Origin: an uncultured Polaribacter sp.
GTDB taxonomy: Bacteria; Bacteroidota; Bacteroidia; Flavobacteriales; Flavobacteriaceae
Assembly (NCBI RefSeq): GCF_947496195.1
Contig: NZ_CANMBY010000002.1
Coordinates: 62,001-126,000, forward strand
DNA length: 64,000 bases
Direction of reading: 5' to 3'
Below, piece by piece: positions 54,274-63,302 of this stretch (position 1 is its first letter; every line of letters starts with the position of its first letter). Below the pieces are notes generated by a model. The model saw only the letters and a program-made list of their open reading frames with translations. It ran no database searches and was not told the DNA's origin. The translations under genes and the position numbers were made by a program.

Positions 54274-54840
54274 ATGGCAACAACATCAGATATTAGAAAC
54301 GGATTATGCATAAGATACAATAACGATATCTATAAAATTATTGAATTCTTACACGTAAAACCAGGTAAAGGACCTGCATTTGTAAGAACTAAATTAAAAA
54401 GTGTTACAAATGGTAAAGTTATAGATAATACTTTTCCTTCAGGAAGAAAAATAGATGATGTTAGAGTAGAAACTCATAAGTTTCAGTATTTATATAATGA
54501 TGGTGAATTTTTTCATTTTATGAATGAAGCAGATTATACTCAAATTCGTTTATTGGAAGCTGCTTTAGATACACCAGAATTAATGAAAGAAGGTGAAATT
54601 GTTACGATTATTATAAATTCTGAAGACAATATGCCTCTTTCTGTAGAAATGCCTGCAAGTGTTATTTTAGAAATTACCCATACAGAACCTGGAGTTAAAG
54701 GTAACACTGCAACAAATGCAACAAAGCCAGCTACAGTAGAAACAGGTGCAACAGTTAATGTTCCTTTATTTATAAATGAAGGAGATAAAATAAAAATTGA
54801 TACTGCATCAGGTTCTTATCAAGAAAGAATTAGAGATTAA
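54274..54840 (+). CDS. efp: Translation elongation factor P
   Basis: A 188-residue EF-P that rescues ribosomes stalled at polyproline. Domain I has the loop HVKPGKGPAFVRTK with Lys32 at the tip, the residue that is modified in some bacteria; no EpmA/EpmB, EarP or deoxyhypusine-type modifier is visible in the window. Domains II and III follow, with the C-terminal EGDKIKIDTASGSYQERI signature. The stop overlaps the lipoprotein gene by 1 bp. Confidence 0.96.
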   Translation: MATTSDIRNGLCIRYNNDIYKIIEFLHVKPGKGPAFVRTKLKSVTNGKVIDNTFPSGRKIDDVRVETHKFQYLYNDGEFFHFMNEADYTQIRLLEAALDTPELMKEGEIVTIIINSEDNMPLSVEMPASVILEITHTEPGVKGNTATNATKPATVETGATVNVPLFINEGDKIKIDTASGSYQERIRD

Positions 54841-55433
54841 TGAAACAAGTTTTAAAAACTACTTCCTATCTTTTATTTTTTTTATTGATCTTTCAATCAT
54901 GTAAGAAAATTATAGATTCTGTTGGTTCATCTGGTATTGACAATGTTTCTGTTGAAGATTTAAAAAAGATTGATGTAAATAATATTTATTCAATTTCCAT
55001 TCCAGATTACATGTCTGAAATGAAATCTTTAAACGAAGATGCATCTTTACAATATGCTAATATTTTTAAAGAAACATATACTATAGTCATAGACGAAAAC
55101 AAACAAGATTTCATTAATGCGTTTAAAAATGCAGAGATTTACAATGACTCTATTTCACCTTTGAAGAATTATGTTGATTATCAGGTTAATAGTATTACAG
55201 AAAATGTTGAAGATGGTAAATCAAATAAATCAGATGCTCCATTAAGAATCAAGAATGCTAGTCAATATGAAATAACTGGTAAAATTGATGGCATAGATAT
55301 TTCTTATTTAATAGGTTTTGTAGAAGGGAAAGAAAATATGTTTATGATGATGTCTTGGACAACTAAAAACAGATTTAAAAAGTATAAAAACACCTTTAAT
55401 TTAATTCATAATTCTTTAAAACTAAAGCAATAA
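54840..55433 (+). CDS. Putative lipoprotein, unknown function
   Basis: A 197-residue protein with a lipoprotein signal: MKQVLKTTSYLLFFLLIFQS then Cys21, followed by KK. The mature part is acidic and contains SISIPDYMSEMKSLNEDA and YEITGKIDGIDISYLIGFV, likely a compact beta domain. It overlaps efp by 1 bp and lies 1 bp before the second lpxD-like gene, so it belongs to this envelope operon. No family recognised. Confidence 0.7.
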   Translation: MKQVLKTTSYLLFFLLIFQSCKKIIDSVGSSGIDNVSVEDLKKIDVNNIYSISIPDYMSEMKSLNEDASLQYANIFKETYTIVIDENKQDFINAFKNAEIYNDSISPLKNYVDYQVNSITENVEDGKSNKSDAPLRIKNASQYEITGKIDGIDISYLIGFVEGKENMFMMMSWTTKNRFKKYKNTFNLIHNSLKLKQ

Positions 55434-55434
55434 A

Positions 55435-56352
55435 TTGAAGTTTTCTAAACCACAAACTCTTAAAGAAATCGCACAATTAATAAATTGTGATTTTATAGGT
55501 GATGAAGAATTTGAAATTTTAGGCATCAATGAAATACATGTTGTTACAAAAGGTGATATTGTTTTTGTAGATCATCCAAAGTATTATGATAAAGCCTTAA
55601 ATTCTGCTGCAACTACAATTTTAATCAATAAAAAAGTAGCATGCCCACAAGGAAAATCTTTATTAATTTCTGATGATCCATTTCGTGATTTTAATAAAAT
55701 TACAAATCATTTTAATCCTTTTGTAGCTTCAAAAAACAGTATTTCTGATACTGCCATTATTGGAGAAGGTACTATAATACAACCAAATGTTTTTATTGGT
55801 AATCATGTAAAAATTGGTAAAAACTGTGTAATTCATCCTAATGTAACTATTTATGATAATTCAGTTATTGGAAATAATGTTACTATTCATGCAAATACAG
55901 TTTTAGGAGCAGATGCTTTTTATTACAAAAATAGACCTACAGGATTTGAAAAATTACTTTCTGGTGGCAGAGTTGTTTTAAAAGATAATGTAGATTTAGG
56001 TGCTTCTTGTACAATAGATAAAGGAGTTACAGGCGATACTACAATAGGAGAAGGAACAAAAATTGACAATCAAGTTCATGTTGGTCATGATACTATAATA
56101 GGTAAAAAATGCTTAATTGCTTCACAAACAGGAATTGCAGGTTGTGTAATTATAGAAGATGAAGTTACTATTTGGGGGCAAGTGGGTACAAATAGCGGAA
56201 TTACCATAGGTAAAGGAGCAATTATCTTAGGACAAACAGGAGTTACTAAATCAGTAGAAGGTGGTAAATCTTATTTTGGGACACCAGTAGAAGAATCAAG
56301 AGAGAAATTAAAACAATTGGCAGGTCTAAAAAGACTGTTAAAAGAAAAATAA
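55435..56352 (+). CDS. Second LpxD-like N-acyltransferase
   Basis: A 305-residue LpxD paralogue, starting at TTG (KFSKPQTLKEIAQLINCD). It has the N-terminal domain (about 1-95), hexapeptide repeats (about 100-270; IGENTTIQPN-like units such as IGNHVKIGKNCVIHPNVTI) and the His motif QVHVGHDTIIGKK. It is ~40 residues shorter than the LpxD at 51 kb, mainly lacking the C-terminal helix. It may acylate another amino sugar or act in a different lipid A step. It closes the lpx-efp run, 69 bp before sucD. Confidence 0.88.
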   Translation: MKFSKPQTLKEIAQLINCDFIGDEEFEILGINEIHVVTKGDIVFVDHPKYYDKALNSAATTILINKKVACPQGKSLLISDDPFRDFNKITNHFNPFVASKNSISDTAIIGEGTIIQPNVFIGNHVKIGKNCVIHPNVTIYDNSVIGNNVTIHANTVLGADAFYYKNRPTGFEKLLSGGRVVLKDNVDLGASCTIDKGVTGDTTIGEGTKIDNQVHVGHDTIIGKKCLIASQTGIAGCVIIEDEVTIWGQVGTNSGITIGKGAIILGQTGVTKSVEGGKSYFGTPVEESREKLKQLAGLKRLLKEK

Positions 56353-56421
56353 AAAACAAATAACTTTTTTATAAAAGTAAGAGAACAACTATTTTTGCAA
56401 AACAAATAAAATTAACAAACC

Positions 56422-57294
56422 ATGAGCGTTTTAGTAAATAAAGATTCAAAAATTATTGTACAAGGATTTACAGGTAGTGAAGGTACTTTTCATGCTGGTC
56501 AAATGATTGATTATGGAACCAATGTTGTTGGAGGTGTTACTCCAGGAAAAGGTGGCCAAGAGCATTTAGGTAAACCTGTATTTAATACAGTTGTAGAAGC
56601 TGTAGAAAAAGCAGGAGCAGACACATCTATTATTTTTGTACCACCAGCTTTTGCTGCTGATGCAATTATGGAATCTGCAGATGCAGGTATTAAAGTAATC
56701 ATTTGTATCACAGAGGGTATTCCTGTAGCAGATATGGTTAAAGTTAAAGCATATATAGAAAATAAAGATTGTAGATTAGTTGGTCCTAACTGTCCAGGTG
56801 TTATTACACCAGAAGAAGCTAAAGTTGGTATTATGCCAGGTTTTATCTTTAAAAAAGGTAGGGTAGGTATCGTTTCTAAATCTGGTACATTAACTTATGA
56901 AGCAGCAGACCAAGTTGTAAAACAAGGGTTTGGTATTACTACAGCAATTGGAATTGGTGGAGATCCAATTATTGGAACAACAACAAAAGAAGCTGTAGAA
57001 ATGTTAATGAATGATGATGAAACAGAAGCTATTGTAATGATAGGTGAAATTGGTGGTAATTTAGAAGCTGAAGCTGCTCAATGGATAAAAGCTGATGGCA
57101 ACAGAAAACCAGTTGTTGGTTTTATTGCTGGTCAAACTGCACCTGCTGGAAGAACTATGGGACATGCAGGAGCAATTGTAGGTGGTGCTGATGATACTGC
57201 ACAAGCAAAAATGAAAATCTTAGCAGAAAATGGTGTTCATGTAGTGAGTTCACCTGCTAAAATTGGAGAAATGGTAGCTAGTGTTTTAAATTAA
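56422..57294 (+). CDS. sucD: Succinyl-CoA synthetase alpha subunit
   Basis: A 290-residue alpha subunit of the TCA-cycle enzyme that makes ATP or GTP from succinyl-CoA. It has the CoA-binding Rossmann fold ([20 protein letters not shown]), [30 protein letters not shown] and the active His in GHAGAIVGG. sucC is not adjacent. A -7-like TATTTTTG at 56390-56397 suggests its own promoter. Confidence 0.95.
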   Translation: MSVLVNKDSKIIVQGFTGSEGTFHAGQMIDYGTNVVGGVTPGKGGQEHLGKPVFNTVVEAVEKAGADTSIIFVPPAFAADAIMESADAGIKVIICITEGIPVADMVKVKAYIENKDCRLVGPNCPGVITPEEAKVGIMPGFIFKKGRVGIVSKSGTLTYEAADQVVKQGFGITTAIGIGGDPIIGTTTKEAVEMLMNDDETEAIVMIGEIGGNLEAEAAQWIKADGNRKPVVGFIAGQTAPAGRTMGHAGAIVGGADDTAQAKMKILAENGVHVVSSPAKIGEMVASVLN

Positions 57295-57324
57295 TAAATA
57301 CGCTATTTTAAAATAGAATAATAT

Positions 57325-57355
57325 AAATTCCCGTGAAAAACGGGAATTTCTTTTT
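57325..57355 (+). terminator. Intrinsic terminator after sucD
   Basis: AAATTCCCG (57325-57333) pairs perfectly with CGGGAATTT (57341-57349), with a 7-nt loop and a T-rich tail. Confidence 0.85.
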
Positions 57356-57363
57356 TATATTTG
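57356..57363 (+). promoter_or_regulatory. -7 box for fabG
   Basis: TATATTTG, an exact TAnnTTTG match, 22 bp before the fabG ATG and directly after the sucD terminator. No clear -33 TTG is present. Confidence 0.45.
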
Positions 57364-57385
57364 AATATCAACTAAACATAAAATT

Positions 57386-58132
57386 ATGAAATTACTTGAA
57401 AATAAATCTGCAATAATTACTGGTGCAACAAGAGGTATTGGAAAAGGTATTGCTGTTGAATTTGCAAAACAAGGTGCTAATGTTGCGTTTACTTACAGTT
57501 CTTCTGTAGAAGCTGCAAATGCTTTAGAAGAAGAATTAAAAACTTTTGGGGTAAAAGCTAAAGGTTATCAATCTAATGCTGCAGATTTTAATGCTGCACA
57601 AGAATTAGCTGCAGAAGTTCAAAAAGAATTTGGAAGCATAGACATTTTGGTAAATAACGCAGGTATTACAAAAGACAACTTGTTAATGCGTATTTCTGAA
57701 GAAGATTTTGATAAAGTAATTGAAGTAAATTTAAAATCTGTTTTTAATTTAACCAAAGCTGTTATTAGACCAATGATGAAACAAAGAGGAGGTTCTATTA
57801 TTAACATGAGTTCTGTAGTTGGTTTAAAAGGTAATGCTGGGCAAACTAACTATGCAGCTTCAAAAGCAGGTATTGTTGGTTTTTCTAAATCTGTAGCGTT
57901 AGAATTAGGGTCTAGAAACGTGAGAAGTAATGTAATTGCTCCAGGTTTTATAGAAACTGAAATGACAGATAAACTAGATGAAAAGACAGTACAAAGTTGG
58001 AGAGATTCAATTCCATTAAAAAGAGGAGGAAAGCCAGAAGATATAGCACATGCATGTGTATTTTTAGCATCTGATATGTCTGCTTATATTACAGGTCAAA
58101 CTCTTTCTGTTGATGGAGGAATGCTTACATAA
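57386..58132 (+). CDS. fabG: 3-oxoacyl-[ACP] reductase FabG
   Basis: A 248-residue short-chain dehydrogenase that reduces 3-oxoacyl-ACP in fatty acid elongation with NADPH. It has the glycine motif GATRGIGKG, the NNAG motif (VNNAGITKDN), and the active site Ser in MSSVVG, Tyr and Lys in YAASKAG. The ending TGQTLSVDGGM is typical. Monocistronic, with its own terminator. Confidence 0.93.
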   Translation: MKLLENKSAIITGATRGIGKGIAVEFAKQGANVAFTYSSSVEAANALEEELKTFGVKAKGYQSNAADFNAAQELAAEVQKEFGSIDILVNNAGITKDNLLMRISEEDFDKVIEVNLKSVFNLTKAVIRPMMKQRGGSIINMSSVVGLKGNAGQTNYAASKAGIVGFSKSVALELGSRNVRSNVIAPGFIETEMTDKLDEKTVQSWRDSIPLKRGGKPEDIAHACVFLASDMSAYITGQTLSVDGGMLT

Positions 58133-58160
58133 GCATCTAAAATACATACATTTAAAAAAT

Positions 58161-58189
58161 AAAAAGGAGCAGTTTAACTGCTCCTTTTT
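58161..58189 (+). terminator. Intrinsic terminator after fabG
   Basis: A near-perfect inverted repeat, 58161-58174 against 58176-58189, with GGAGCAG and CTGCTCC at its core around TTTAA, and A and T runs on the outside. It could end transcripts from both strands. Confidence 0.8.
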
Positions 58190-58283
58190 ACAATTCAACT
58201 ATTTATTGATATTTTTTATCTAAAATATATTTCAATATTCAATGATTTTTTTACATTTGAATTAATCAAATTTTTCCCCCAAA

Positions 58284-58493
58284 ATGAAGATTAATAAAAT
58301 ATCAAATCTGCACAAAAAAATTGTAAGAGTTCTAAAGAAAGAACCGCTTACAGGTTATCAAATTCTAGAAAGAATTCAAAACACAAGTTTAATTCTTAAT
58401 GTTTATAAAATTTTAGATGATTTAAATAAGCAAGGAGTAATAAAAACATCTACTAGAGATAAAATGAAGATCTATTCTTTTAAAAAGAAATAA
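58284..58493 (+). CDS. Small winged-helix-like protein
   Basis: A 69-residue basic protein (MKINKISNLHKKIVRVLKKE) that looks like a single winged-helix domain: helix LHKKIVRVLKK, turn GYQILERI, recognition-like helix LNVYKILDDLNKQGV and a wing TSTRDKMKIYSF. PadR- or MarR-like small regulators have this form, but it is too short to place. A C5 tract (58276-58280) lies directly before its ATG. It is monocistronic as far as I can see. Confidence 0.6.
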   Translation: MKINKISNLHKKIVRVLKKEPLTGYQILERIQNTSLILNVYKILDDLNKQGVIKTSTRDKMKIYSFKKK

Positions 58494-58617
58494 TAGAATC
58501 ATTTTTAGAATAACTTTAGCATTGTAAACTTTAACTATTAAAACTATAATATTTTACGTTATAGGTTTTTCTATTATACCTGATATTTATATCTTTCAGA
58601 ATATAATTATCAAATTC

Positions 58618-60639
58618 TTGACAATCACTTTTTTTTATATTTTACTAGCTATCTGCTTCTCCTTTTTTATAGGTTATTATCAATATTTCTATAAAAAAAA
58701 GAGATATGAAGGTATTTTGGTTTTATTTTCACTAAAAGTGTTATCACTTTTTTTGTTATTACTATTATTTATAAATCCTAAAATTAATACATCAAAAAAT
58801 ATTGATATAAAACCCACTTTAAGTGTACTTGTAGATAATTCTAAATCAATTTCTTATTTTAAAGCAGCAGAAACTGTAAAAAATAACATTAATAAACTTA
58901 CTTTAAATAAGGATTTAAAAGAAAAGTTTAATATTGAAATTTATGCTTTTGGAGAAGATGTTAATAATAAAGACACTCTAGAATTTTCTAATGAAAATAC
59001 CAATATTTATAAATCCATAAATAGGGTTAACTCACTAAATAAAAATAAGTTATCTCCAATTATACTTGTTTCAGACGGAAATCAAACTATAGGTACAGAT
59101 TATCAATTTTTAAAAAGTAATCAAAAAATATATCCTGTATTAGTTGGTGATACAACTAAATATTCAGATTTAAGAATTAGCCAGTTAAATGTTAACAAAT
59201 ATAATTTTTTAGGAAATGAATTTCCTGTTGAAATAATTCTAAATTATGAAGGATTAAATACTGTAAATACTCAGCTTACAATTCAAAAAAATAATAAAAC
59301 TGTTTATAGAAAAAACTTAAGTTTTTCTAAAGACAATAACTCAAAAACAATTCAAACTAACTTAACATCAACAAAAGAAGGTATTCAATATTATACTGCA
59401 ATATTAACTCCTTTAAATTCTGAAAAAAACACAATAAATAATAAAAAAACTTTTTCTATAGAAACTATTAATGAAAGAACTAATATCTTAATTCTTAGCT
59501 CAATTTTGCATCCAGACTTAGGCGCTTTAAAGAAAGCTATTTCTATAAAAAAACAGAATAATGTAAACATTAAATTAATTTCTGAAAACAATTTTAATCT
59601 AAATGATTATCAACTAGTTATATTATATCAGCCTAATAACCAATTCACTAATATTCTAAATAAAATAAAAGAAGAAAGATTAAACTATTTTTTAATTGCT
59701 GGTACAAAAACTAATTGGAATTTTTTAAATTCTAAATCCTTAGGTTTTACAAAAAGTGCTATAAATCAAGTTGAAAATTATACTCCTATTTTTAATAGTA
59801 GCTATATAACTTTTTTACAAAATGATATTGGTTTTAATAGTTTTCCTCCTTTAGAGGATAAGTTTGGTAAAATAGATTTCCAAAAAGAGCATCAGGTATT
59901 ACTTTATCAAAGTATAAATGGTATTAGAACTGAAAGTCCTCTTTTGGCTTCATTTTCTGAAAATAATCAAAAAACAGGTGTATTGTTTGGAGAAAATATT
60001 TGGAAATGGAGAGCTACTACATTTTTAAACACGAATTCTTTTTCAGATTTTGATGAATTTATAGGTAATATTATTCAATATTTAGCATCAACAAAAAAGA
60101 GAAATAGATTAGAAATAGATATAGAACCTATTTATGCAGCTAACTCTACAATAAATGTTAACGCTTTTTTTACAGATAAAAATTACAAGTTTGATTCTAG
60201 AGCAAATCTTGAAATTACAATTACAAATAAAGATACAAACGTAATATCTAAATTTCCATTTTCTTTAAAAAACAACAACTATCAAGTAAATATAGAAAAT
60301 TTATTATCTGGAGATTATACCTATCAAGTAAGGGAATTAGAACAGAATATAACTAGAAATGGCACTTTTAAAATTACTGATTACCAAATAGAAGAGCAGT
60401 TTACAAATGCAAATAGTTCTAAAATGAAACAATTAGCAAAACAAACTGAAGGTAAGTTTTATTATGTAAGCCAATTAGACGATTTAATTAACCAATTAGT
60501 AAATGATGACACTTATTTTACCAAACAAAAGCAAGTGAAAAAATTACAACAATTAATAGATTGGAAATGGATTTTGTTCATCATAATACTTTTACTTTCT
60601 ACAGAATGGTTTATTAGAAAATATTTAGGAAAAATTTAA
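58618..60639 (+). CDS. Membrane-anchored VWA-like protein
   Basis: A 673-residue protein with two N-terminal membrane helices (about 2-20, 32-51), a von Willebrand A-like domain from ~65 (TLSVLVDNSKSISYF, a D-x-S-x-S MIDAS-like motif, and ILVSDGNQTIGTD), a long beta-rich middle and a C-terminal helix (about 650-668). The MIDAS pattern suggests metal-dependent binding. The start is TTG. A prohibitin-family gene follows by 65 bp with its own promoter. Function unknown. Confidence 0.75.
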   Translation: MTITFFYILLAICFSFFIGYYQYFYKKKRYEGILVLFSLKVLSLFLLLLLFINPKINTSKNIDIKPTLSVLVDNSKSISYFKAAETVKNNINKLTLNKDLKEKFNIEIYAFGEDVNNKDTLEFSNENTNIYKSINRVNSLNKNKLSPIILVSDGNQTIGTDYQFLKSNQKIYPVLVGDTTKYSDLRISQLNVNKYNFLGNEFPVEIILNYEGLNTVNTQLTIQKNNKTVYRKNLSFSKDNNSKTIQTNLTSTKEGIQYYTAILTPLNSEKNTINNKKTFSIETINERTNILILSSILHPDLGALKKAISIKKQNNVNIKLISENNFNLNDYQLVILYQPNNQFTNILNKIKEERLNYFLIAGTKTNWNFLNSKSLGFTKSAINQVENYTPIFNSSYITFLQNDIGFNSFPPLEDKFGKIDFQKEHQVLLYQSINGIRTESPLLASFSENNQKTGVLFGENIWKWRATTFLNTNSFSDFDEFIGNIIQYLASTKKRNRLEIDIEPIYAANSTINVNAFFTDKNYKFDSRANLEITITNKDTNVISKFPFSLKNNNYQVNIENLLSGDYTYQVRELEQNITRNGTFKITDYQIEEQFTNANSSKMKQLAKQTEGKFYYVSQLDDLINQLVNDDTYFTKQKQVKKLQQLIDWKWILFIIILLLSTEWFIRKYLGKI

Positions 60640-60651
60640 AAACACTTAAGA

Positions 60652-60682
60652 TTGATATTCGTCTTTATAAATCGTAAATTTG
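60652..60682 (+). promoter_or_regulatory. Promoter for the prohibitin-family gene
   Basis: TTG at 60652-60654, a 20-bp spacer, then TAAATTTG at 60675-60682, an exact match to TTG-N19/20-TAnnTTTG. The coding start is 22 bp downstream. Confidence 0.65.
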
Positions 60683-60704
60683 AATAAATTTAAAAATAAA
60701 TAAA

Positions 60705-61535
60705 ATGGCAAATAATCAAATGGAATTAAATTTTCCAAAAGGTGGTGTGTTTATGATTTTTATAATTATAGCTGTCATCATTTTATTCTCAAAATCAACA
60801 GTAACTATTGGTCCTGGTGAAGGAGGGGTAGTTTTTGAACGTTTTGGAGATGGTATAAATACTGAAAAAACATATGGTGAAGGTTTTCAAATTGTAGCTC
60901 CTTGGAACGAAATGATTGTTAGAAAAGTACGTCAACAATCTGTATCAGATGAAATGAATGTATTATCTGTTAATGGTTTAGAAGTGAAAGTAAGTGGTAC
61001 TGTTTGGTATGAACCAGAATTTAGTAAACTAGGTTTATTAATAAAAACTAAAGGTGAAGATTACGAAAACGAACTATTAGATCCTGCTGTTAATGCTGCT
61101 GCAAGAAGTGTAGTAGGACGTTATACACCAGAACAATTATATTCTAGTAAAAGAGATGTTATTGAACAAGAAATTTTAGATGAAGTTCAAAAATTATTAG
61201 AAGATCAGTATTTAGTAGTTAAAAGAGTTTTAGTTGAGGATGTAAAATTACCTCCAACAATTAGAACTGCTATTGAAACTAAATTAAAACAAGAACAAGA
61301 GTCTTTAGAATATGAGTTTAGATTAGCAAAAGCTAAAAAAGAAGCAGAAAGACAAAAAATTGACGCAGAAGGTAAAGCAACTGCTAATAAAATTTTAAGT
61401 GCATCTTTAACAGAAAAAATACTACAAGAAAAAGGGATAGAAGCTACTTTAGAGTTAGCTAAATCTAATAATAGTAAAGTAGTAGTAATTGGTTCTGGAA
61501 AAGATGGTATGCCTATTATATTAGGTAATCAATAA
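60705..61535 (+). CDS. Prohibitin/SPFH-family membrane protein
   Basis: A 276-residue protein with one N-terminal membrane helix (about 15-30; GVFMIFIIIAVIILFS), an SPFH/band 7 domain (about 35-200; GPGEGGVVFERFGDG, VLVEDVKLPPTIRTAIETK) and a C-terminal coiled coil. SPFH proteins form membrane scaffolds that hold or regulate proteases and other proteins. Its partner is unknown; the VWA-like protein upstream is the nearest candidate. A terminator follows. Confidence 0.9.
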   Translation: MANNQMELNFPKGGVFMIFIIIAVIILFSKSTVTIGPGEGGVVFERFGDGINTEKTYGEGFQIVAPWNEMIVRKVRQQSVSDEMNVLSVNGLEVKVSGTVWYEPEFSKLGLLIKTKGEDYENELLDPAVNAAARSVVGRYTPEQLYSSKRDVIEQEILDEVQKLLEDQYLVVKRVLVEDVKLPPTIRTAIETKLKQEQESLEYEFRLAKAKKEAERQKIDAEGKATANKILSASLTEKILQEKGIEATLELAKSNNSKVVVIGSGKDGMPIILGNQ

Positions 61536-61560
61536 GATTAATTACAAGTCTAATAAATGA

Positions 61561-61588
61561 AAAGCCAGCTATTAGCTGGCTTTTTTCT
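61561..61588 (+). terminator. Intrinsic terminator after the prohibitin-family gene
   Basis: GCCAGCT (61564-61570) pairs with AGCTGGC (61574-61580), extended by AAA/TTT, followed by six T. Confidence 0.85.
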
Positions 61589-61653
61589 TAAATGAATGTT
61601 AAACAATTATTAGTTTGTAACTTATTTACAACACAAGCGTCATATGTGTATAG

Positions 61654-61673
61654 TAACTATAATCTTATAGTTA
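61654..61673. repeat. Perfect 9-bp inverted repeat (possible operator)
   Basis: TAACTATAA (61654-61662) and TTATAGTTA (61665-61673) form a perfect inverted repeat with a 2-bp spacer, in the non-coding stretch between two terminators. It might be an operator or a small-RNA stem. Confidence 0.35.
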
Positions 61674-61701
61674 GTAATTAGTTAGTTTTTAATAGTTGAT
61701 T

Positions 61702-61735
61702 AGAGCCAAATATGTGAGGTATTTGGCTCTTTTTA
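61702..61735 (+). terminator. Intrinsic terminator with no upstream gene
   Basis: AGAGCCAAATA (61702-61712) pairs perfectly with TATTTGGCTCT (61720-61730), followed by five T on the plus strand. It lies 114 bp after the previous terminator with no ORF between, which points to a small RNA. On the minus strand the tail is not T-rich, so it suits the minus gene poorly. Confidence 0.7.
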
Positions 61736-62545
61736 TTAATTCTTTTTTGGTAATTTATCTCTTTCTATTTTTCCTTTTTTCAAGGCTTTGTAGTTTTCGT
61801 AACAATCTAAAACAGCTTCTATCATCTGTAAATCTGATGCTTTCTTTATAAAGTAATCAGAATAATTACAGTCGGTTAATAAATCTGTAAGTTCTTGTCT
61901 ATCCATGTCTAGATACTCCATCATTACTTCTCTATCAAACTTACCAGCCATAATTTTTCTTAAGTCATCTTCTTTCTTAAGTTTTTGTAGTTTTTTTAGT
62001 TGTTTTGGCTTTTTACCAAAATGACTATATAAGAAATCAACAGGATTAAATAAAGCAGCAATAGGAGAGGAGAAGTTTTTCTTTTTAGGTTTACCAACTT
62101 CATAAGTTTGAGGCAATCCGTTTATATGAATTCTAGTGAACCTGTCTTTTGGAACCATTTTCACATCAACCTCTAAAACACCTATTAGTTTTGTAGATTT
62201 TATAATTACTTCTTTTATTTCTTCTGGTTTTTCATAAAGTGCTATTTCTAACTCATTACCCTTAAGTAAATCATTAGTAATTTTAAGTTTAATAGACGAA
62301 AAACCTAAATAAGAAACTAAAATAGTATCATTAACTCTGGTAGGTAATTCAAAAAAACCATCTTCATTTGTTATAGTACCTTGTACAGTATTTAAGTTTA
62401 AAACATGAGCTGCACTTAGCGTTTCATTTTTTTCTGCATGAACAATTTGACCTTTTAATATTTTAGTAGGTATTATACTGTCTTTCTGCGAGAATAGCTG
62501 GGTACTTATAAATAAAAGTACTATTAAAGAGAGGTGTTTATACAT
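61736..62545 (-). CDS. Secreted protein with carboxypeptidase-regulatory-like domain
   Basis: A 269-residue protein with a signal peptide (about 1-19; MYKHLSLIVLLFISTQLFS), a CarboxypepD_reg-like beta domain (about 30-115; GQIVHAEKNETLSAAHVL, GTITNEDGFFELP, ILVSYLGFSSIKL) and a basic helical C-terminal part (about 165-269). It has no TonB plug or barrel. The start is ATG 62545; an upstream in-frame ATG at 62638 lies inside the tRNA and is not credible. Function unknown. Confidence 0.8.
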   Translation of the reverse strand: MYKHLSLIVLLFISTQLFSQKDSIIPTKILKGQIVHAEKNETLSAAHVLNLNTVQGTITNEDGFFELPTRVNDTILVSYLGFSSIKLKITNDLLKGNELEIALYEKPEEIKEVIIKSTKLIGVLEVDVKMVPKDRFTRIHINGLPQTYEVGKPKKKNFSSPIAALFNPVDFLYSHFGKKPKQLKKLQKLKKEDDLRKIMAGKFDREVMMEYLDMDRQELTDLLTDCNYSDYFIKKASDLQMIEAVLDCYENYKALKKGKIERDKLPKKN

Positions 62546-62611
62546 AAATTCAAAAATAGTTATAAAACTGTTGCTAAAGGTTAATTTTTTGTGAAGAAAT
62601 GTGTATATAAG

Positions 62612-62695
62612 TGCGCACGAGAAGATTCGAACTTCCACGAACTTACGTTCACTACCCCCTCAAGGTAGCGTGTCTACCAATTCCACCACGTGCGC
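62612..62695 (-). tRNA. tRNA-Leu (anticodon GAG)
   Basis: An 84-nt class II tRNA on the minus strand. The 7-bp acceptor stem is GCGCACG/CGTGCGC, with discriminator A at 62612. The anticodon stem CTACC/GGTAG encloses the loop TTGAGGG, giving anticodon GAG. A long variable arm and the T loop GTTCGAATC follow. CCA is not encoded. A -7 box TATATTTG lies upstream at 62718-62711 (minus). Confidence 0.95.
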
Positions 62696-62710
62696 AAGTT
62701 TATTTGATTG

Positions 62711-62718
62711 CAAATATA
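62711..62718 (-). promoter_or_regulatory. -7 box for tRNA-Leu
   Basis: TATATTTG on the minus strand, an exact TAnnTTTG match, 16 bp before the tRNA 5' end. No proper -33 TTG was found. Confidence 0.5.
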
Positions 62719-62786
62719 GTATCAATACTGTTGATGATTTAGTTAAAAATGATTTTATTTTATCGATATTTGAAAAAAATTTAAAG

Positions 62787-63302
62787 ATGAAAATTGTTTT
62801 ATTAGGCTATATGGCTTCTGGTAAATCTAGTATAGGTAGAAAGTTATCAAGTAAGACAGGATTAGCTTTAATTGACTTAGATGACTACATTGTAGAAAGA
62901 GAAAAAATGACTATTTCTAATATTTTTTCTGAAAAAGGAGAAATTTATTTTAGAAAAATAGAAGGTATTTATTTAGCAGAAATTTTAAATAAAGAAGAAG
63001 ATCTTATTCTTTCTTTAGGAGGTGGTACGCCTTGTTATGGTAATAATATTCAAATAATTAACGATGCAAATGCAACTTCAATATATTTGCAAGCTAGTGT
63101 TAAAAAATTAGCTGAAAGACTTATTGCTAAAAAACAGAAAAGACCTTTAGTGGCCTCATTAAATGATGATCAGATTTTTGAGTTTGTTGGAAAACATTTA
63201 TTTGAAAGAACTCGTTTTTACGAACAAGCAAAAATCTCGATAAAAACTGATGGGAAAAAGAAAAATGAAGTTGTAGAAGAAATTTATAATTTATTATTCT
63301 AA
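62787..63302 (+). CDS. aroK: Shikimate kinase
   Basis: A 171-residue P-loop kinase that phosphorylates shikimate at the 3-hydroxyl. Walker A is GYMASGKSSIG (about 7-17), with LIDLDDYIV (shikimate-binding Asp), FRKIEG (Arg) and LSLGGGTPCYG (the conserved GGG). Length is normal. I chose ATG 62787; the frame runs open to 62601, but that stretch crosses the tRNA in antisense. Overlaps the converging gene by 9 bp. Confidence 0.94.
   Translation: MKIVLLGYMASGKSSIGRKLSSKTGLALIDLDDYIVEREKMTISNIFSEKGEIYFRKIEGIYLAEILNKEEDLILSLGGGTPCYGNNIQIINDANATSIYLQASVKKLAERLIAKKQKRPLVASLNDDQIFEFVGKHLFERTRFYEQAKISIKTDGKKKNEVVEEIYNLLF

Noticed and set aside
62546..62638. Upstream start of the CarboxypepD_reg-like protein
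   Set aside because: It begins inside the tRNA gene and puts 31 residues before a good signal peptide.
62601..62786. N-terminal extension of aroK
   Set aside because: The open frame crosses tRNA-Leu in antisense and has no similarity to shikimate kinase; the family start is ATG 62787.
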